Shown here: positions 7,237 through 15,783 of the stretch, piece after piece
How positions within the stretch are numbered: position 1 is the stretch's first letter
Layout of the letters: the number at the start of each line of letters is the position of its first letter
Assembly (NCBI RefSeq): GCF_900105455.1
Contig: NZ_FNSF01000005.1
Location: 620,001-684,000 of the forward strand
Direction: 5' to 3'
DNA: 64,000 bases
From: Tenacibaculum sp. MAR_2009_124
GTDB taxonomy: Bacteria > Bacteroidota > Bacteroidia > Flavobacteriales > Flavobacteriaceae
The notes under the pieces: model-generated
Told to the model about the DNA's origin: nothing
Databases searched by the model: none
Seen by the model: only the letters and a program-made list of their open reading frames with translations
Position numbers and translations under genes: made by a program

Positions 7237-9006
7237 ATGTCACAAAAACTGTTAGAGACCATTAACTATCCGTCAGATTTACGGGAACTATCAATAACTG
7301 ACTTACCTATAGTTGCTAAAGAACTTCGTGAATTCATTATCGATGTAGTAGCTACCAAAGAAGGTCACTTAGGAGCAAGTTTAGGAGTTATTGAACTCAC
7401 TATTGCCCTGCATTATTGTTTTAACACTCCAGAAGATTTATTGGTTTGGGATGTTGGACACCAAGCTTATGGTCATAAAATTTTAACAGGACGAAAAAAC
7501 ATTTTTGATACTAACCGTCAACTCGGAGGGATTTCTGGTTTTCCAAAAAGAACTGAAAGTAGTTATGATACTTTTGGTGTTGGGCATTCTTCGACTTCGA
7601 TTTCAGCAGCCCTAGGAATGGCCATTGCATCAAAACTTCAAGGCAAGAATAAACATCATATCGCAGTAATTGGAGATGCTTCTATAGCCAGTGGAATGGC
7701 TTTCGAGGCTCTTAATCATGCTGGTGATACAAACACCAATTTGTTGGTCATTTTAAATGATAATGCCATCGGTATTGATCCTTCTGTTGGAGCTTTAAAA
7801 GATTATTTAACAAGAATTAAATCTTCCAGAAACGATATTGAGCAGCATAATATCTTCGAAGCTTTAAATTTTGACTATTCTGGCCCCATTGATGGACATA
7901 ATTTTGATGAGTTATTGCGTGAACTAGAACGCTTAAAAACAGTTAAAGGCCCTAAGTTTTTGCATGTAATAACAACGAAAGGAAAAGGCTTACGTCAGGC
8001 GGAAGAAAATCAAGTGAAATATCATGCTCCAGGAAAGTTTGATAAGGTGTCTGGTGATGTGCTTCCGAAAGCAAAAAGTAATTATACAAAATTCCAAGAT
8101 GTTTTTGGGAAAACTGTTGTTGAACTTGCTAGGCAAAATAAGAGGATTGTTGGCATCACTCCCGCAATGTTAACAGGGAGTTCATTAAAGTTTATGCTTG
8201 ATGAATTTCCAGAAAGAACTTTTGATGTAGGAATTGCAGAACAGCATGCTGTCACTTTAGCTGCAGGAATGGTTGCTGAAGGATTAATTCCATATTGTAA
8301 TATCTACTCTACCTTTTTACAACGTGCCTATGATCAAGTAATTCACGATGTGGCATTACAGAATTTACCAGTAATTTTTTGTTTGGATCGTGCTGGTTTG
8401 GTTGGTCAAGATGGAGCTACACATCATGGTGCTTTTGATATTGCTTACTTAAGATGTATTCCAAACCTTATCGTTTTCGCTCCACGAAATGAAATTGAGC
8501 TTCGAAACATTTTATATACTGCTCAACTCGGTATACAAAATCCGATTGCTATTCGCTATCCAAGAGGAAAAGGAAAATTAGAAAACTGGCAACTTCCTTT
8601 CCAAAAGATTGAAATTGGAAAAGGAGTGGTTTTAAAAGAAGGTAAGGATTTAGCTATACTGTCTGTTGGAACAATGGCTAATAATGTAACAGAAGCTTTA
8701 AATTTAGTTAAAGACAGCAGTACTATTGCACATTACGATCTTCGTTTTGTCGAACCATTAGATCAAGAACTAATTTTAAGTGTTCTCAACAAATTTGATC
8801 AAATAATTACAATTGAAGATGGGACAGTTAATGGTGGATTTGGTTCTGTTATCTCTGAATTTGCTCATAAGCAAAAATATAAAGGTGATATCCATATTCT
8901 CGGAATACCACATGAATTTATACACCACGGAACCACAGATGAACTTCAAAAACAATGTGGAATTGATATTAACTCACTCGTATCACTCTTCGAAAACCAC
9001 CTCTAG
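7237..9006 (+). CDS. dxs: 1-deoxy-D-xylulose-5-phosphate synthase
   Basis: 589 residues from the ATG at 7237; a longer open frame from 7111 would run through the promoter and overlap rsmI. The enzyme condenses pyruvate and glyceraldehyde 3-phosphate with thiamine diphosphate, the first step of the MEP isoprenoid pathway. Visible features are GHLGASLG (His44), WDVGHQAYGHKILTGR, the ThDP/Mg site GDASIASGMAFEALN with NDN at 174-176, and GIAEQHAVTLAAGMVAEG with the catalytic Glu335, then RAGLVGQDGATHHGAFD. The C-terminal transketolase domain is complete. The protein is about 30 residues shorter than the E. coli enzyme, which is normal for flavobacteria. Confidence 0.95.
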   Translation: MSQKLLETINYPSDLRELSITDLPIVAKELREFIIDVVATKEGHLGASLGVIELTIALHYCFNTPEDLLVWDVGHQAYGHKILTGRKNIFDTNRQLGGISGFPKRTESSYDTFGVGHSSTSISAALGMAIASKLQGKNKHHIAVIGDASIASGMAFEALNHAGDTNTNLLVILNDNAIGIDPSVGALKDYLTRIKSSRNDIEQHNIFEALNFDYSGPIDGHNFDELLRELERLKTVKGPKFLHVITTKGKGLRQAEENQVKYHAPGKFDKVSGDVLPKAKSNYTKFQDVFGKTVVELARQNKRIVGITPAMLTGSSLKFMLDEFPERTFDVGIAEQHAVTLAAGMVAEGLIPYCNIYSTFLQRAYDQVIHDVALQNLPVIFCLDRAGLVGQDGATHHGAFDIAYLRCIPNLIVFAPRNEIELRNILYTAQLGIQNPIAIRYPRGKGKLENWQLPFQKIEIGKGVVLKEGKDLAILSVGTMANNVTEALNLVKDSSTIAHYDLRFVEPLDQELILSVLNKFDQIITIEDGTVNGGFGSVISEFAHKQKYKGDIHILGIPHEFIHHGTTDELQKQCGIDINSLVSLFENHL

Positions 9007-9010
9007 TGAA

Positions 9011-9030
9011 CTTTAAGTTTGATCTTAAAG
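9011..9030. terminator. Weak hairpin between convergent dxs and SPFH gene
   Basis: CTTTAAG/CTTAAAG forms a 7-bp stem with loop TTTGAT in the 31-bp space between the two convergent stop codons. There is no good T-run, so this is only a candidate. Confidence 0.3.
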
Positions 9031-9037
9031 AATGCCA

Positions 9038-10024
9038 TTACATACTATCTAAAATAGCTTTCTTTTTTTCAGCATATTCCTGTTCATTTATGAGTTCCAT
9101 TTCAAAAAGTTCCTTTAACTCTTTTAACTTCTCCACAGGTGATGTTAATTGATTAGAGTTTTCTTTTGTTTGATTCATTATTTCGTTTGCCATCAACCCT
9201 GCATTTGTTGCCATTATAAGCCCCGAACCTCCAGCTTGATTATTTGCAGCATCTCTCATTGCTTGAAGCTGTTGATGTTCTGTATAATTTATGCCTGCTA
9301 TTTCGGCTGCTTTTACCTCAGCTTGTACATCTGAAATTTTCGCTATCCTGTCTAAAGTATCTTGATCAAATCGAGTCCCTTCAATTCTAAAGTCTAATAC
9401 TTCAAACCCTAAGTTATCAAAAATTAGACTTGTCTTATCTCTAGTTTCTTTGGCAATAGTATTTAAGTTACTATCGATGTCAACATAAGAAAATTTAGCA
9501 TTTGCTAAATAGTCCGTCATGGGTTGCAACATACGAGACAAAAATACTTCCTTCAAATCATGATGGTAGTATCTCTCCTGCCCTGCAATCACATTTTCAA
9601 AAAACCATTGAGGCTTATTAATTCTTATACTATAATTTCCAAAAGCAGACAGCAAAATTGGAAAAGTATATACAGGGTCTTTGTACGCAATAGGAGAACG
9701 AGTACCCCAGCGCATATTTAAAACATCAGCCTTTCTATAAAACCATAACTCTAGTACATGTTCACTTTTATCCTTTAGAGATAAAAAATTCTTAATTGAG
9801 GTAATAAATGGTTTATTTCCTGTTTTTAAATCATAAATACCCTCTTCATTAATATGCCCTTCTATTTTACCTTCATAGGTTATAATACATCCTTGTCCTG
9901 GCTGAATAATAAGCTTGGATGCGTTTTTTACTTCCTCTCCATCTTCCGTTATTTTAATGAATAATTCATCTGGTTGGGGGTCGTTCCACTGAATTACCGA
10001 TTTGAATTGAGCTTTAAATTCCAT
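9038..10024 (-). CDS. SPFH-domain protein with C-terminal SHOCT motif (YdjI-like)
   Basis: 328 residues. Residues about 25-215 resemble the SPFH (band-7/flotillin-like) domain of the YdjI family, including ELWFYRKADVLNMRWGTRSP and FEVLDFRIEGTRFD. Residues about 225-275 are Ala- and Gln-rich. The last 40 residues (EKLKELKELFEMELINEQEY onward) are a SHOCT short C-terminal motif. In Bacillus the YdjI protein works with a PspA-like protein and a zinc-ribbon protein at stressed membranes. The next genes upstream encode zinc-ribbon and membrane proteins, so a similar envelope-stress or membrane-scaffold role is plausible but not shown. It is the distal gene of the leftward operon starting at 12095. 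Confidence 0.75.
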   Translation of the reverse strand: MEFKAQFKSVIQWNDPQPDELFIKITEDGEEVKNASKLIIQPGQGCIITYEGKIEGHINEEGIYDLKTGNKPFITSIKNFLSLKDKSEHVLELWFYRKADVLNMRWGTRSPIAYKDPVYTFPILLSAFGNYSIRINKPQWFFENVIAGQERYYHHDLKEVFLSRMLQPMTDYLANAKFSYVDIDSNLNTIAKETRDKTSLIFDNLGFEVLDFRIEGTRFDQDTLDRIAKISDVQAEVKAAEIAGINYTEHQQLQAMRDAANNQAGGSGLIMATNAGLMANEIMNQTKENSNQLTSPVEKLKELKELFEMELINEQEYAEKKKAILDSM

Positions 10025-10027
10025 TGT

Positions 10028-10144
10028 TTATTGCACTTGTTTTATAAGTAAACGAAGGCGATACCAATAAAATCGAATCATTCTCTTACCGAAGTTTAGC
10101 ATACCATTTAACCAAATACTCCATAAGGTAGTAAAAGAATTCAT
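10028..10144 (-). CDS. Possible 38-residue basic membrane-associated peptide
   Basis: A small frame (ATG at 10142-10144, stop at 10028-10030) lies between the SPFH gene and the 200-residue gene of the same operon, with 3 bp to the SPFH start. It reads MNSFTTLWSIWLNGMLNF and then KRMIRFYWYRLRLLI, an amphipathic and strongly basic aromatic sequence. It fills the otherwise unexplained 168-bp gap. Coding is supported only by position and composition. Confidence 0.35.
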   Translation of the reverse strand: MNSFTTLWSIWLNGMLNFGKRMIRFYWYRLRLLIKQVQ

Positions 10145-10192
10145 CTATTCTTTTTATTGATATCACCCCAAATCAAATTACTATGTCATTAA

Positions 10193-10795
10193 TTAAAAGT
10201 CAATATCTTCACTTATATCTGTAACTTGCCCTTTATACTTTTCTGAATAATACTCATCCCACCTAGCCTCAAGCTCATCGTGTAAATTAAATACTCGAAC
10301 GCGCTCCTGCTGTGCTTCACTCAGTGGAGCATCATTAATAAACTCTTCCGATGTTTGCTGATCCACATCCATTACTTTTTCTTTGTAGTAAGCAGACCAA
10401 TGCATAGCCAATTGAGAGTATTCGGTTAAAGAAATATCAAACTCTTTTTCCATATCAATGGTAATACCAACTTTGTCGGCATGTTCCATATATTTAGCCA
10501 TTTTAATGGTATCAGACCATTCAGGATACTTTGCTAAGACCTTTTCAGGACCTTCTGCTCCTCCTTCTACATTCGCAAACTTACCTTGTTTCGGATTTGT
10601 AAAAACCTGACCATAGAAAGCTAAATCATCATGAGATAATTCTGCCATTTTATTGTTCCATCCATTCATTGTTGCTTCCCATACTGGTAACTCAATTCCT
10701 AGTACCTCACATACCTTTTCTGTGGGCATTCCTGCTGCTATATTTGCACATGCGCATGCATAATCTTTAAATGTTACCCCATTAATTGCTTCCAT
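10193..10795 (-). CDS. Conserved hypothetical protein of the SPFH operon
   Basis: 200 residues, acidic and soluble, with no signal peptide or membrane helix. The N-terminus is MEAINGVTFKDYACACANIA, followed by GMPTEKVCEVLGIELPVWE, which reads like a helix-turn-helix-like helical bundle, and repeated W/Y-rich helices (YPEWSDTIKMAKYMEH, MHWSAYYKEKV, ARWDEYYSEKYKGQ). I do not recognise a functional family with confidence. Being co-directional and close to the SPFH and zinc-ribbon genes, it probably belongs to the same membrane-associated complex. Confidence 0.7.
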   Translation of the reverse strand: MEAINGVTFKDYACACANIAAGMPTEKVCEVLGIELPVWEATMNGWNNKMAELSHDDLAFYGQVFTNPKQGKFANVEGGAEGPEKVLAKYPEWSDTIKMAKYMEHADKVGITIDMEKEFDISLTEYSQLAMHWSAYYKEKVMDVDQQTSEEFINDAPLSEAQQERVRVFNLHDELEARWDEYYSEKYKGQVTDISEDIDF

Positions 10796-10833
10796 ATCTA
10801 TAATTTTCTATTTAATAATTTAGTCTCTTCTTC

Positions 10834-11685
10834 TTAAAGATCAAACTCCCTTTTTCGTTCTTCATAAACATGTTTCATTTTCACTTCTACATCATGTTTA
10901 AATGTTTCTTTATATTCCGGTAAAAGTTGATAGCGCTCTTCCATATATCTTTCCCAATAAGTACGTTCTTTTTGCTCTCTTCGTTTAAATGCAACCAACA
11001 ACTCAGATTTATCTTCATGGTCAGCTTTTGAGGGCATTTTTTTATAATTTCTTACTTCATTTTGTAATGCATCCCACTCAGCAATTACCGTATACCTAAC
11101 AATGTTGTCTACCACCCATCGTATTTGAGCAATTTTATCGCTTGGTATAAATGTGTTCACAGTATTACAATAACTACAACTTACATAATGAGACCTAAAA
11201 ATGTCTTTTTTAACTTCCAGCTCAGCACCGCATTGTGTGCAATTAAAGTTTTCGTTTAAAAATGTAATGGCATGATCATAAAATCGTTTGGATATTTTTC
11301 CTTCAAGAACAATTTGATACCGTTCTATTCTTGAATAAATTGACTCGTTTAAAATAGTTCCCTTTTGTGCCTCGTCAATTGCATCCCATTCCTCTATGTA
11401 ATTTAACATTTGTGGCTTTACTTTTTTTTCAAAAGTGTTTTCCACTTTATCTCCCAATCCCATTAATTGCGATTTTATACCCGACCAAGCATTAAGTGTA
11501 GGATTAATATCATAATTGCTGTCAACAAGACTTTCTAAAAGTGCTTCCTCAGCATGAATCAAAGATTCCTGAAATCGAGTTTCAATTTTAGACAAAAACT
11601 CATCCCACTTTTCAACAAGAATTAAATAATCGGGATGATCTAGCTTGTTTTTTTCGTCTTTTTTCTTTCTAAAAAAATTCAGCAT
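10834..11685 (-). CDS. Helical protein with central zinc ribbon
   Basis: 283 residues, largely helical and charged. A single zinc-ribbon-like motif sits at about residues 149-177: CTQCGAE... followed by CSYCNTV (two CxxC pairs). The flanking regions are Trp- and Glu-rich helices (WDEFLSKIETRFQESLIHAE; REQKERTYWERYMEERYQL). The start overlaps the stop of the upstream 68-residue zinc-ribbon gene by 1 bp, so the two are translationally linked. It could play the part of the PspA-like scaffold in the YdjGHI-type complex, but no sequence evidence for a PspA fold is visible. Confidence 0.7.
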   Translation of the reverse strand: MLNFFRKKKDEKNKLDHPDYLILVEKWDEFLSKIETRFQESLIHAEEALLESLVDSNYDINPTLNAWSGIKSQLMGLGDKVENTFEKKVKPQMLNYIEEWDAIDEAQKGTILNESIYSRIERYQIVLEGKISKRFYDHAITFLNENFNCTQCGAELEVKKDIFRSHYVSCSYCNTVNTFIPSDKIAQIRWVVDNIVRYTVIAEWDALQNEVRNYKKMPSKADHEDKSELLVAFKRREQKERTYWERYMEERYQLLPEYKETFKHDVEVKMKHVYEERKREFDL

Positions 11686-11891
11686 TATACATCCGTTTTT
11701 ACTTCTTCATCTATGTCCATAAACCTAAATCCGCAATAATCACATGTAGTAAGGTTTGTATCTTTAGGTCTGGCCGCTCCACAACCTTCACAGGTTCTTG
11801 TATCCGTCCTAGAATCCTCGCGGCTTTCAGTCCAAACCTTTTTCGTTTTATTGGCGTTATCAGTTATTTTTTTAAAAGGATTTGCCATCAA
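11685..11891 (-). CDS. Small double-CxxC zinc-ribbon protein
   Basis: 68 residues (or 67 from the second Met). CEGCGAARP and CDYCGFRF give a four-cysteine zinc ribbon at residues about 34-56, with a Lys/Thr-rich N-terminus and an acidic tail (DIDEEVKTDV). It is one base away from the upstream membrane-protein gene and overlaps the next gene by one base, so this is a tightly packed operon. Zinc ribbons of this kind serve as protein-protein docking modules in YdjG-like partners of SPFH proteins. Confidence 0.72.
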   Translation of the reverse strand: MMANPFKKITDNANKTKKVWTESREDSRTDTRTCEGCGAARPKDTNLTTCDYCGFRFMDIDEEVKTDV

Positions 11892-12095
11892 TTATTGCAT
11901 TTCCTCTTCTTTTTCATCCTTACCTCCGATAAACCAGAGAATGGCTCCGAGAACAATAATTCCAATTTTAATACCCCAAGCCGAGGTTTCTCCCCAAGCA
12001 TAAATCCACATTAATACCCTTGGCACCATATTAACAAAGTTTAAAACAATGGCGAAAATTCCTAAAAAAACTAAAGTTGATCCTATTTTCTTCAT
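11892..12095 (-). CDS. Small two-helix membrane protein heading the SPFH operon
   Basis: 67 residues: helix 1 (STLVFLGIFAIVLNFVNMVP), a short periplasmic loop with WIYAWGETSAWG, helix 2 (IKIGIIVLGAILWFIGG) and a charged tail DEKEEEMQ. It is the first gene of the run ending at 9038 and may anchor the soluble zinc-ribbon proteins at the membrane. No named family recognised. Confidence 0.65.
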   Translation of the reverse strand: MKKIGSTLVFLGIFAIVLNFVNMVPRVLMWIYAWGETSAWGIKIGIIVLGAILWFIGGKDEKEEEMQ

Positions 12096-12447
12096 GATAC
12101 TATTTTTAATAGTTGTTCACCAAAAATGAAAATTATCATTAAGAACTAGAAATCAAGCTATTATTTGTAAGCATAGTTTTATTATTTGTTAATAACCAGT
12201 ATTTTAACATCTATGTAATCTAATACGATTTACAAGTAAATATTTCACATATGAACAGCTTCTTTTTACATTCTAATGCGTTAAAAAAAGAAACCGTAGC
12301 TAAGGCTATGCCTTGTTTTTTGCCTTTTCTAATGAAAAAATAACTCAATTAATTTATACGAAATTTTTAATCACAAATCGTATAACACCAGTTGAACTAT
12401 CTATTTAATTAGTAATTTACGTTCACCAAACCAGTAAAACACTTGAA
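12096..12447. other. 352-bp divergent intergenic region, no gene seen
   Basis: AT-rich spacer between the leftward SPFH operon and the rightward esterase gene. It must hold both promoters but I find no good TTG-N19-TAnnTTTG match. A short palindrome (AAGGC TAT GCCTT) at 12302-12314 followed by T6 could be a weak plus-strand terminator, although no plus-strand gene lies upstream. Confidence 0.4.
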
Positions 12448-13269
12448 ATGTTAAAATTGAAATTGATCTTTCTTTTTTTTATCTGCCATTGCTTTAGCAT
12501 TCTAGCCTCGCAAGTAGAAACTTTGAAAATAGTAAGTAAGGCAATGAATAAAACTATTAAAAACACTATAATTATCCCTGATACATACGCTGAGCAGAAG
12601 GAAGGATTCTCTGTTCTTTACCTTTTACATGGAGCTCAAGGGAATCATTTAGATTGGTTATCAAAAGTTCCAAAAATCAAAGAATATTCAGATACTCATA
12701 ATATAATTATCGTTTGTCCAGATGGAGGTTTGACCAGTTGGTATTTTGATAGTCCTATTGATGAAAGTATGAAATACGAAACCTATATTTCATCAGAACT
12801 TATTGAAACAATCGATAAGAAGTATAACACCAATGCACAAAAAAAACATAGAGCCATTACCGGCTTAAGTATGGGTGGTCATGGTGCGTTGTATTTAGCA
12901 CTGAAACATCAAGACATATGGGGAGCGGCAGGAAGTATGAGCGGCGGTGTTGATATTCGACCTTTTCCAAATGATTGGGACATTCGCAAAAGATTGGGTT
13001 TATATGAAGAGAATAAAAATATATGGGACGAGCATACTATAGCCGGTTTAACGCATTTATTAAAGAATAGTTCTATGAAACTTATAATTGATTGTGGTTA
13101 CGATGATTTTTTCTTTGAGGTAAATAAGCAACTTCACGATAAACTATGCCAAAATAATATAGAACACGATTATATTGAACGACCAGGTAAACATAACTGG
13201 GAATATTGGGCAAATGCTATTCAATATCAGTTATTGTTTTTTAATGACTTTTTTAACGGAAATCAATAG
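12448..13269 (+). CDS. Exported alpha/beta-hydrolase esterase (esterase-D type)
   Basis: 273 residues with an N-terminal signal peptide (MLKLKLIFLFFICHCFSILA). The fold belongs to the putative esterase family of feruloyl/tributyrin esterases and antigen-85-like enzymes: YLLHGAQGNHLDW (oxyanion region), CPDGG, nucleophile Ser141 in GLSMGGHGA, an acid in CGYDDFFF and a catalytic His in GKHNWEYW. It probably hydrolyses acyl or acetyl esters in the periplasm; the substrate is unknown. The gene stands alone. Confidence 0.82.
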   Translation: MLKLKLIFLFFICHCFSILASQVETLKIVSKAMNKTIKNTIIIPDTYAEQKEGFSVLYLLHGAQGNHLDWLSKVPKIKEYSDTHNIIIVCPDGGLTSWYFDSPIDESMKYETYISSELIETIDKKYNTNAQKKHRAITGLSMGGHGALYLALKHQDIWGAAGSMSGGVDIRPFPNDWDIRKRLGLYEENKNIWDEHTIAGLTHLLKNSSMKLIIDCGYDDFFFEVNKQLHDKLCQNNIEHDYIERPGKHNWEYWANAIQYQLLFFNDFFNGNQ

Positions 13270-13322
13270 GAGAAATATGCTTCCTTTACTTTTTTAGCTA
13301 TTATTCCCCAAACCACTCTAAA

Positions 13323-13973
13323 TTAATTCTGAATTTTGATGACAGTCTTTGTTTTATTCAATTTTCTCATCCAATATGCAATTATAAAACTTCCTATAAT
13401 CCCTGGAACAAACCAACCATAAAAGCTTGGGAAAAAATTATTCACTACTACAAATGCAGTTGTCGCTGAAATATAACCTCCAATCATTTTTCCTAAATGT
13501 AATTTCAGCCATCCTTTTTTCAGACGTTCAGGGTTTTTAAACAATATCAAATCTCTTACCGAAAACATTATTCCTACAATTGCAAAAACAGTAAGAATTA
13601 TATTTAAACTATCTGTTAATAAAACAGGTAGTATAATCATTAAAACTCCCGTAATAATCATAATAATTGAGATAAACTTATCAATTATCAAATCTGTTTT
13701 TTTGCGTTTAAAGTTCAACGCTCTATTTCCGGTTAATACGAAGTAAAGACTAAAGATTCCAACGGCAAACAAAAACGGACTTTCATGTTTTGGTAAAACA
13801 GCAACAATCATTGCAGATAAGCCACATAAAATCATTGAATAGTAAAAAACGAGTCCTGATTTCTTATGTATAACCCCTCCTTTTTTAGCAACCATAGATA
13901 TAAGACCACCGATCAATGCTATTCCACCGAAACTTGCATGAATAACTATTAGAATTTGTATCGCTTTTTCCAT
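13323..13973 (-). CDS. DUF2306-like integral membrane protein
   Basis: 216 residues with about seven membrane helices. The first is IQILIVIHASFGGIALIGGL, followed by KKGGVIHKKSGLVFYYSMIL, a histidine-bearing pattern typical of DUF2306-like proteins that may bind haem or metal. No enzymatic motif is seen. It is monocistronic in appearance, 54 bp from the convergent esterase. Confidence 0.6.
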   Translation of the reverse strand: MEKAIQILIVIHASFGGIALIGGLISMVAKKGGVIHKKSGLVFYYSMILCGLSAMIVAVLPKHESPFLFAVGIFSLYFVLTGNRALNFKRKKTDLIIDKFISIIMIITGVLMIILPVLLTDSLNIILTVFAIVGIMFSVRDLILFKNPERLKKGWLKLHLGKMIGGYISATTAFVVVNNFFPSFYGWFVPGIIGSFIIAYWMRKLNKTKTVIKIQN

Positions 13974-14069
13974 TTTAGATGTATTTAACGGTTTAAAATT
14001 CTAATATTAAATTCATTTGGACTCTTTTAATTGACCTAACTGTCATTTTTAAGTGATGAGTTGTTTTTT

Positions 14070-14423
14070 CTAATCCCAAAAATGAAGATAGTATTTTGAA
14101 AACTTATTGAGACCTTCCTGAATCTTTCCTTCGTCGTATTCAAACTTCTCATTAAACTGAAATTTATAGCTCAATATTTGATTAAAAGTATTAATCATCT
14201 CGTTAAGTTCTTTATTCCAATTTATCTTCATTTCAATTTCATCTTTATCCGAATAATACTCCTTTCTGTCCCCATCTTCCAAAACCCATACCGGTAACGA
14301 ATAACCATTTTTGTTGTAGTTCTCCTGATAGTTTTTAAGCCGTTCTAGAATAAATTCTGCCATTTCATATTTCGTCTCGTACCAAGACCATTTATCACCT
14401 GTACCTTCCTTTCTTTTACTCAT
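14070..14423 (-). CDS. Hypothetical protein
   Basis: 117 residues, hydrophilic and aromatic, with no signal peptide. It contains DKWSWYETKYEMAEFILERL, then LPVWVLEDGD and a helical C-terminal half rich in Asn, Glu and Phe. No family recognised. It could be a cytoplasmic accessory protein. Confidence 0.55.
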   Translation of the reverse strand: MSKRKEGTGDKWSWYETKYEMAEFILERLKNYQENYNKNGYSLPVWVLEDGDRKEYYSDKDEIEMKINWNKELNEMINTFNQILSYKFQFNEKFEYDEGKIQEGLNKFSKYYLHFWD

Positions 14424-14505
14424 ATTAGCGCTTTACACAGTTTTATCTATGGTTAATTACATAGTTTCACAATAAAGTTTACACTTCTTAATAGCTTGTG
14501 TTGTT

Positions 14506-14850
14506 TTATTTCAGATTCATATTACTCCATTCCATTATATTAGTCAAATTCTCCTTTAACGATTTACCTTTTTCAGTTAATCTGTATTCAACTTTAGGTG
14601 GAATTACTGGATAAGATTTTCTGTGTATTATTTTTAATTTTTCCAAGTCTTTTAACTGCTGTGACAACATTTTTTGACTAATTCCATCAATGGCTTTATC
14701 CAATTCATTAAATCGCATAACTTCGTTTAAGAGTAAAAGCCAAATAATAACAGGTTTCCATTTCCCTCCAATTTGCTCCATAAATATAGTTATTGGACAT
14801 TCTTTAGCTTGTTGGTATTTTTTTTCAGTTTTTTTTCTCTCTGTTTTCAT
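14506..14850 (-). CDS. HxlR-family transcriptional regulator
   Basis: 114 residues with the HxlR winged-helix signature: ECPITIFMEQIGGKWKPVII, RFNELDKAIDGISQKMLSQQ and YRLTEKGKSL. The N-terminus is basic and the cysteine of the CPI motif is present, a position that senses redox or electrophile stress in some members. It is divergent from an SDR dehydrogenase gene, the standard HxlR arrangement, and probably controls both through the inverted repeat between them. Confidence 0.87.
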   Translation of the reverse strand: MKTERKKTEKKYQQAKECPITIFMEQIGGKWKPVIIWLLLLNEVMRFNELDKAIDGISQKMLSQQLKDLEKLKIIHRKSYPVIPPKVEYRLTEKGKSLKENLTNIMEWSNMNLK

Positions 14851-14882
14851 CTAAAACGTATTTTTCCGACCAATTAGTTAGT

Positions 14883-14902
14883 TACTTACTAAAAAGTTAG
14901 TA
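14883..14902. promoter_or_regulatory. Candidate HxlR operator
   Basis: An inverted repeat with arms TACTTACT and AGTTAGTA (7 of 8 paired) around AAAA, set within a wider TTAGTTAGTTACTTACTA run, lies between the divergent HxlR and SDR genes. HxlR proteins bind such near-palindromes. No binding evidence beyond position. Confidence 0.45.
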
Positions 14903-14951
14903 CTTGTTCAGTGTAAAGTTATTTGCCAAATTTGCAAAAAAAAGGATTAAA

Positions 14952-15689
14952 ATGAGTACTAAAACAATAGTAATTACTGGAGGAACAACAGGAATCGGTT
15001 TTTCTTGTGCGGAATATCTTTTGGGTTTAAATTATCAAGTAATAATAACAGGAAAAACTAAAGATAATTTAGATAGTGCAGTTTCTAAATTAGGAAATAA
15101 TTCCGTTGGGATTTTGTCCGACACGTCGTCTTTAAACGATATTGATAATTTAGTATCACAAGTTAAAAGCCGCTTTGGAAAAATTGATGGTTTATTTATA
15201 AATGCAGGTATTTTTAAAGCTTCTAATTTTGAACAAACCTCTGAAGAATTGTTCGATCAAACAATGAATATCAATTTTAAAGGAGCTTTTTTCACGATTC
15301 AAAAGTTTATTCCAATTTTAAAAAACCCATCAAGTGTTGTTTTAAATACTTCAATTGTAGTTTTCAAAGCATTTGCAGATACAAGTGTTTATACTGCAAG
15401 TAAAGCGGCACTGGAAAGTTTGTCTAAAGTTTTAAATATTGAACTTGCCGATAAAGGAATTAGAGTAAATATAGTTAGTCCAGGTGTTACTGAAAGTCCA
15501 ATTCAAAAAAAGTCAGGAATGAGTGATGACGCTATTGATAATCTTTTAAAACACTTTTCGAGCACTTCACCTATTGGCAGAATTATTCAACCAACTGATA
15601 TTGCTCCAATAGTTGAATTTTTGCTTTCGGACAAGTCGCAAGTTTTGAGAAATGAAAAAATTATTGTTGATGGTGGAACCACACTTTAA
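14952..15689 (+). CDS. Short-chain dehydrogenase/reductase
   Basis: 245 residues from the ATG at 14952 (MSTKTIVITGG). The upstream in-frame extension to 14904 lies in the operator region and is unlikely to be coding. Classical SDR features are TGGTTGIG (NAD(P) binding), NAG in FINAGIF, catalytic Ser in NTSIVV, YTASK (Tyr and Lys), and the C-terminal IIVDGGTTL. It probably reduces a small carbonyl compound. It is divergent from the HxlR regulator and likely induced by electrophiles or quinones (inference). Confidence 0.87.
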   Translation: MSTKTIVITGGTTGIGFSCAEYLLGLNYQVIITGKTKDNLDSAVSKLGNNSVGILSDTSSLNDIDNLVSQVKSRFGKIDGLFINAGIFKASNFEQTSEELFDQTMNINFKGAFFTIQKFIPILKNPSSVVLNTSIVVFKAFADTSVYTASKAALESLSKVLNIELADKGIRVNIVSPGVTESPIQKKSGMSDDAIDNLLKHFSSTSPIGRIIQPTDIAPIVEFLLSDKSQVLRNEKIIVDGGTTL

Positions 15690-15783
15690 TAAATGCTTAA
15701 AAGTAGTTTTTAATATGTCTTGATAAGAGTTAACAGCTTATTGATATGTAACTAATTTTGTTATACTTTACTTCAAGTTGTAG

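Noticed and set aside
12302..12320. Short palindrome AAGGC-TAT-GCCTT with T6
   Set aside because: Only a 5-bp stem and no plus-strand gene upstream; chance occurrence in AT-rich DNA is likely.
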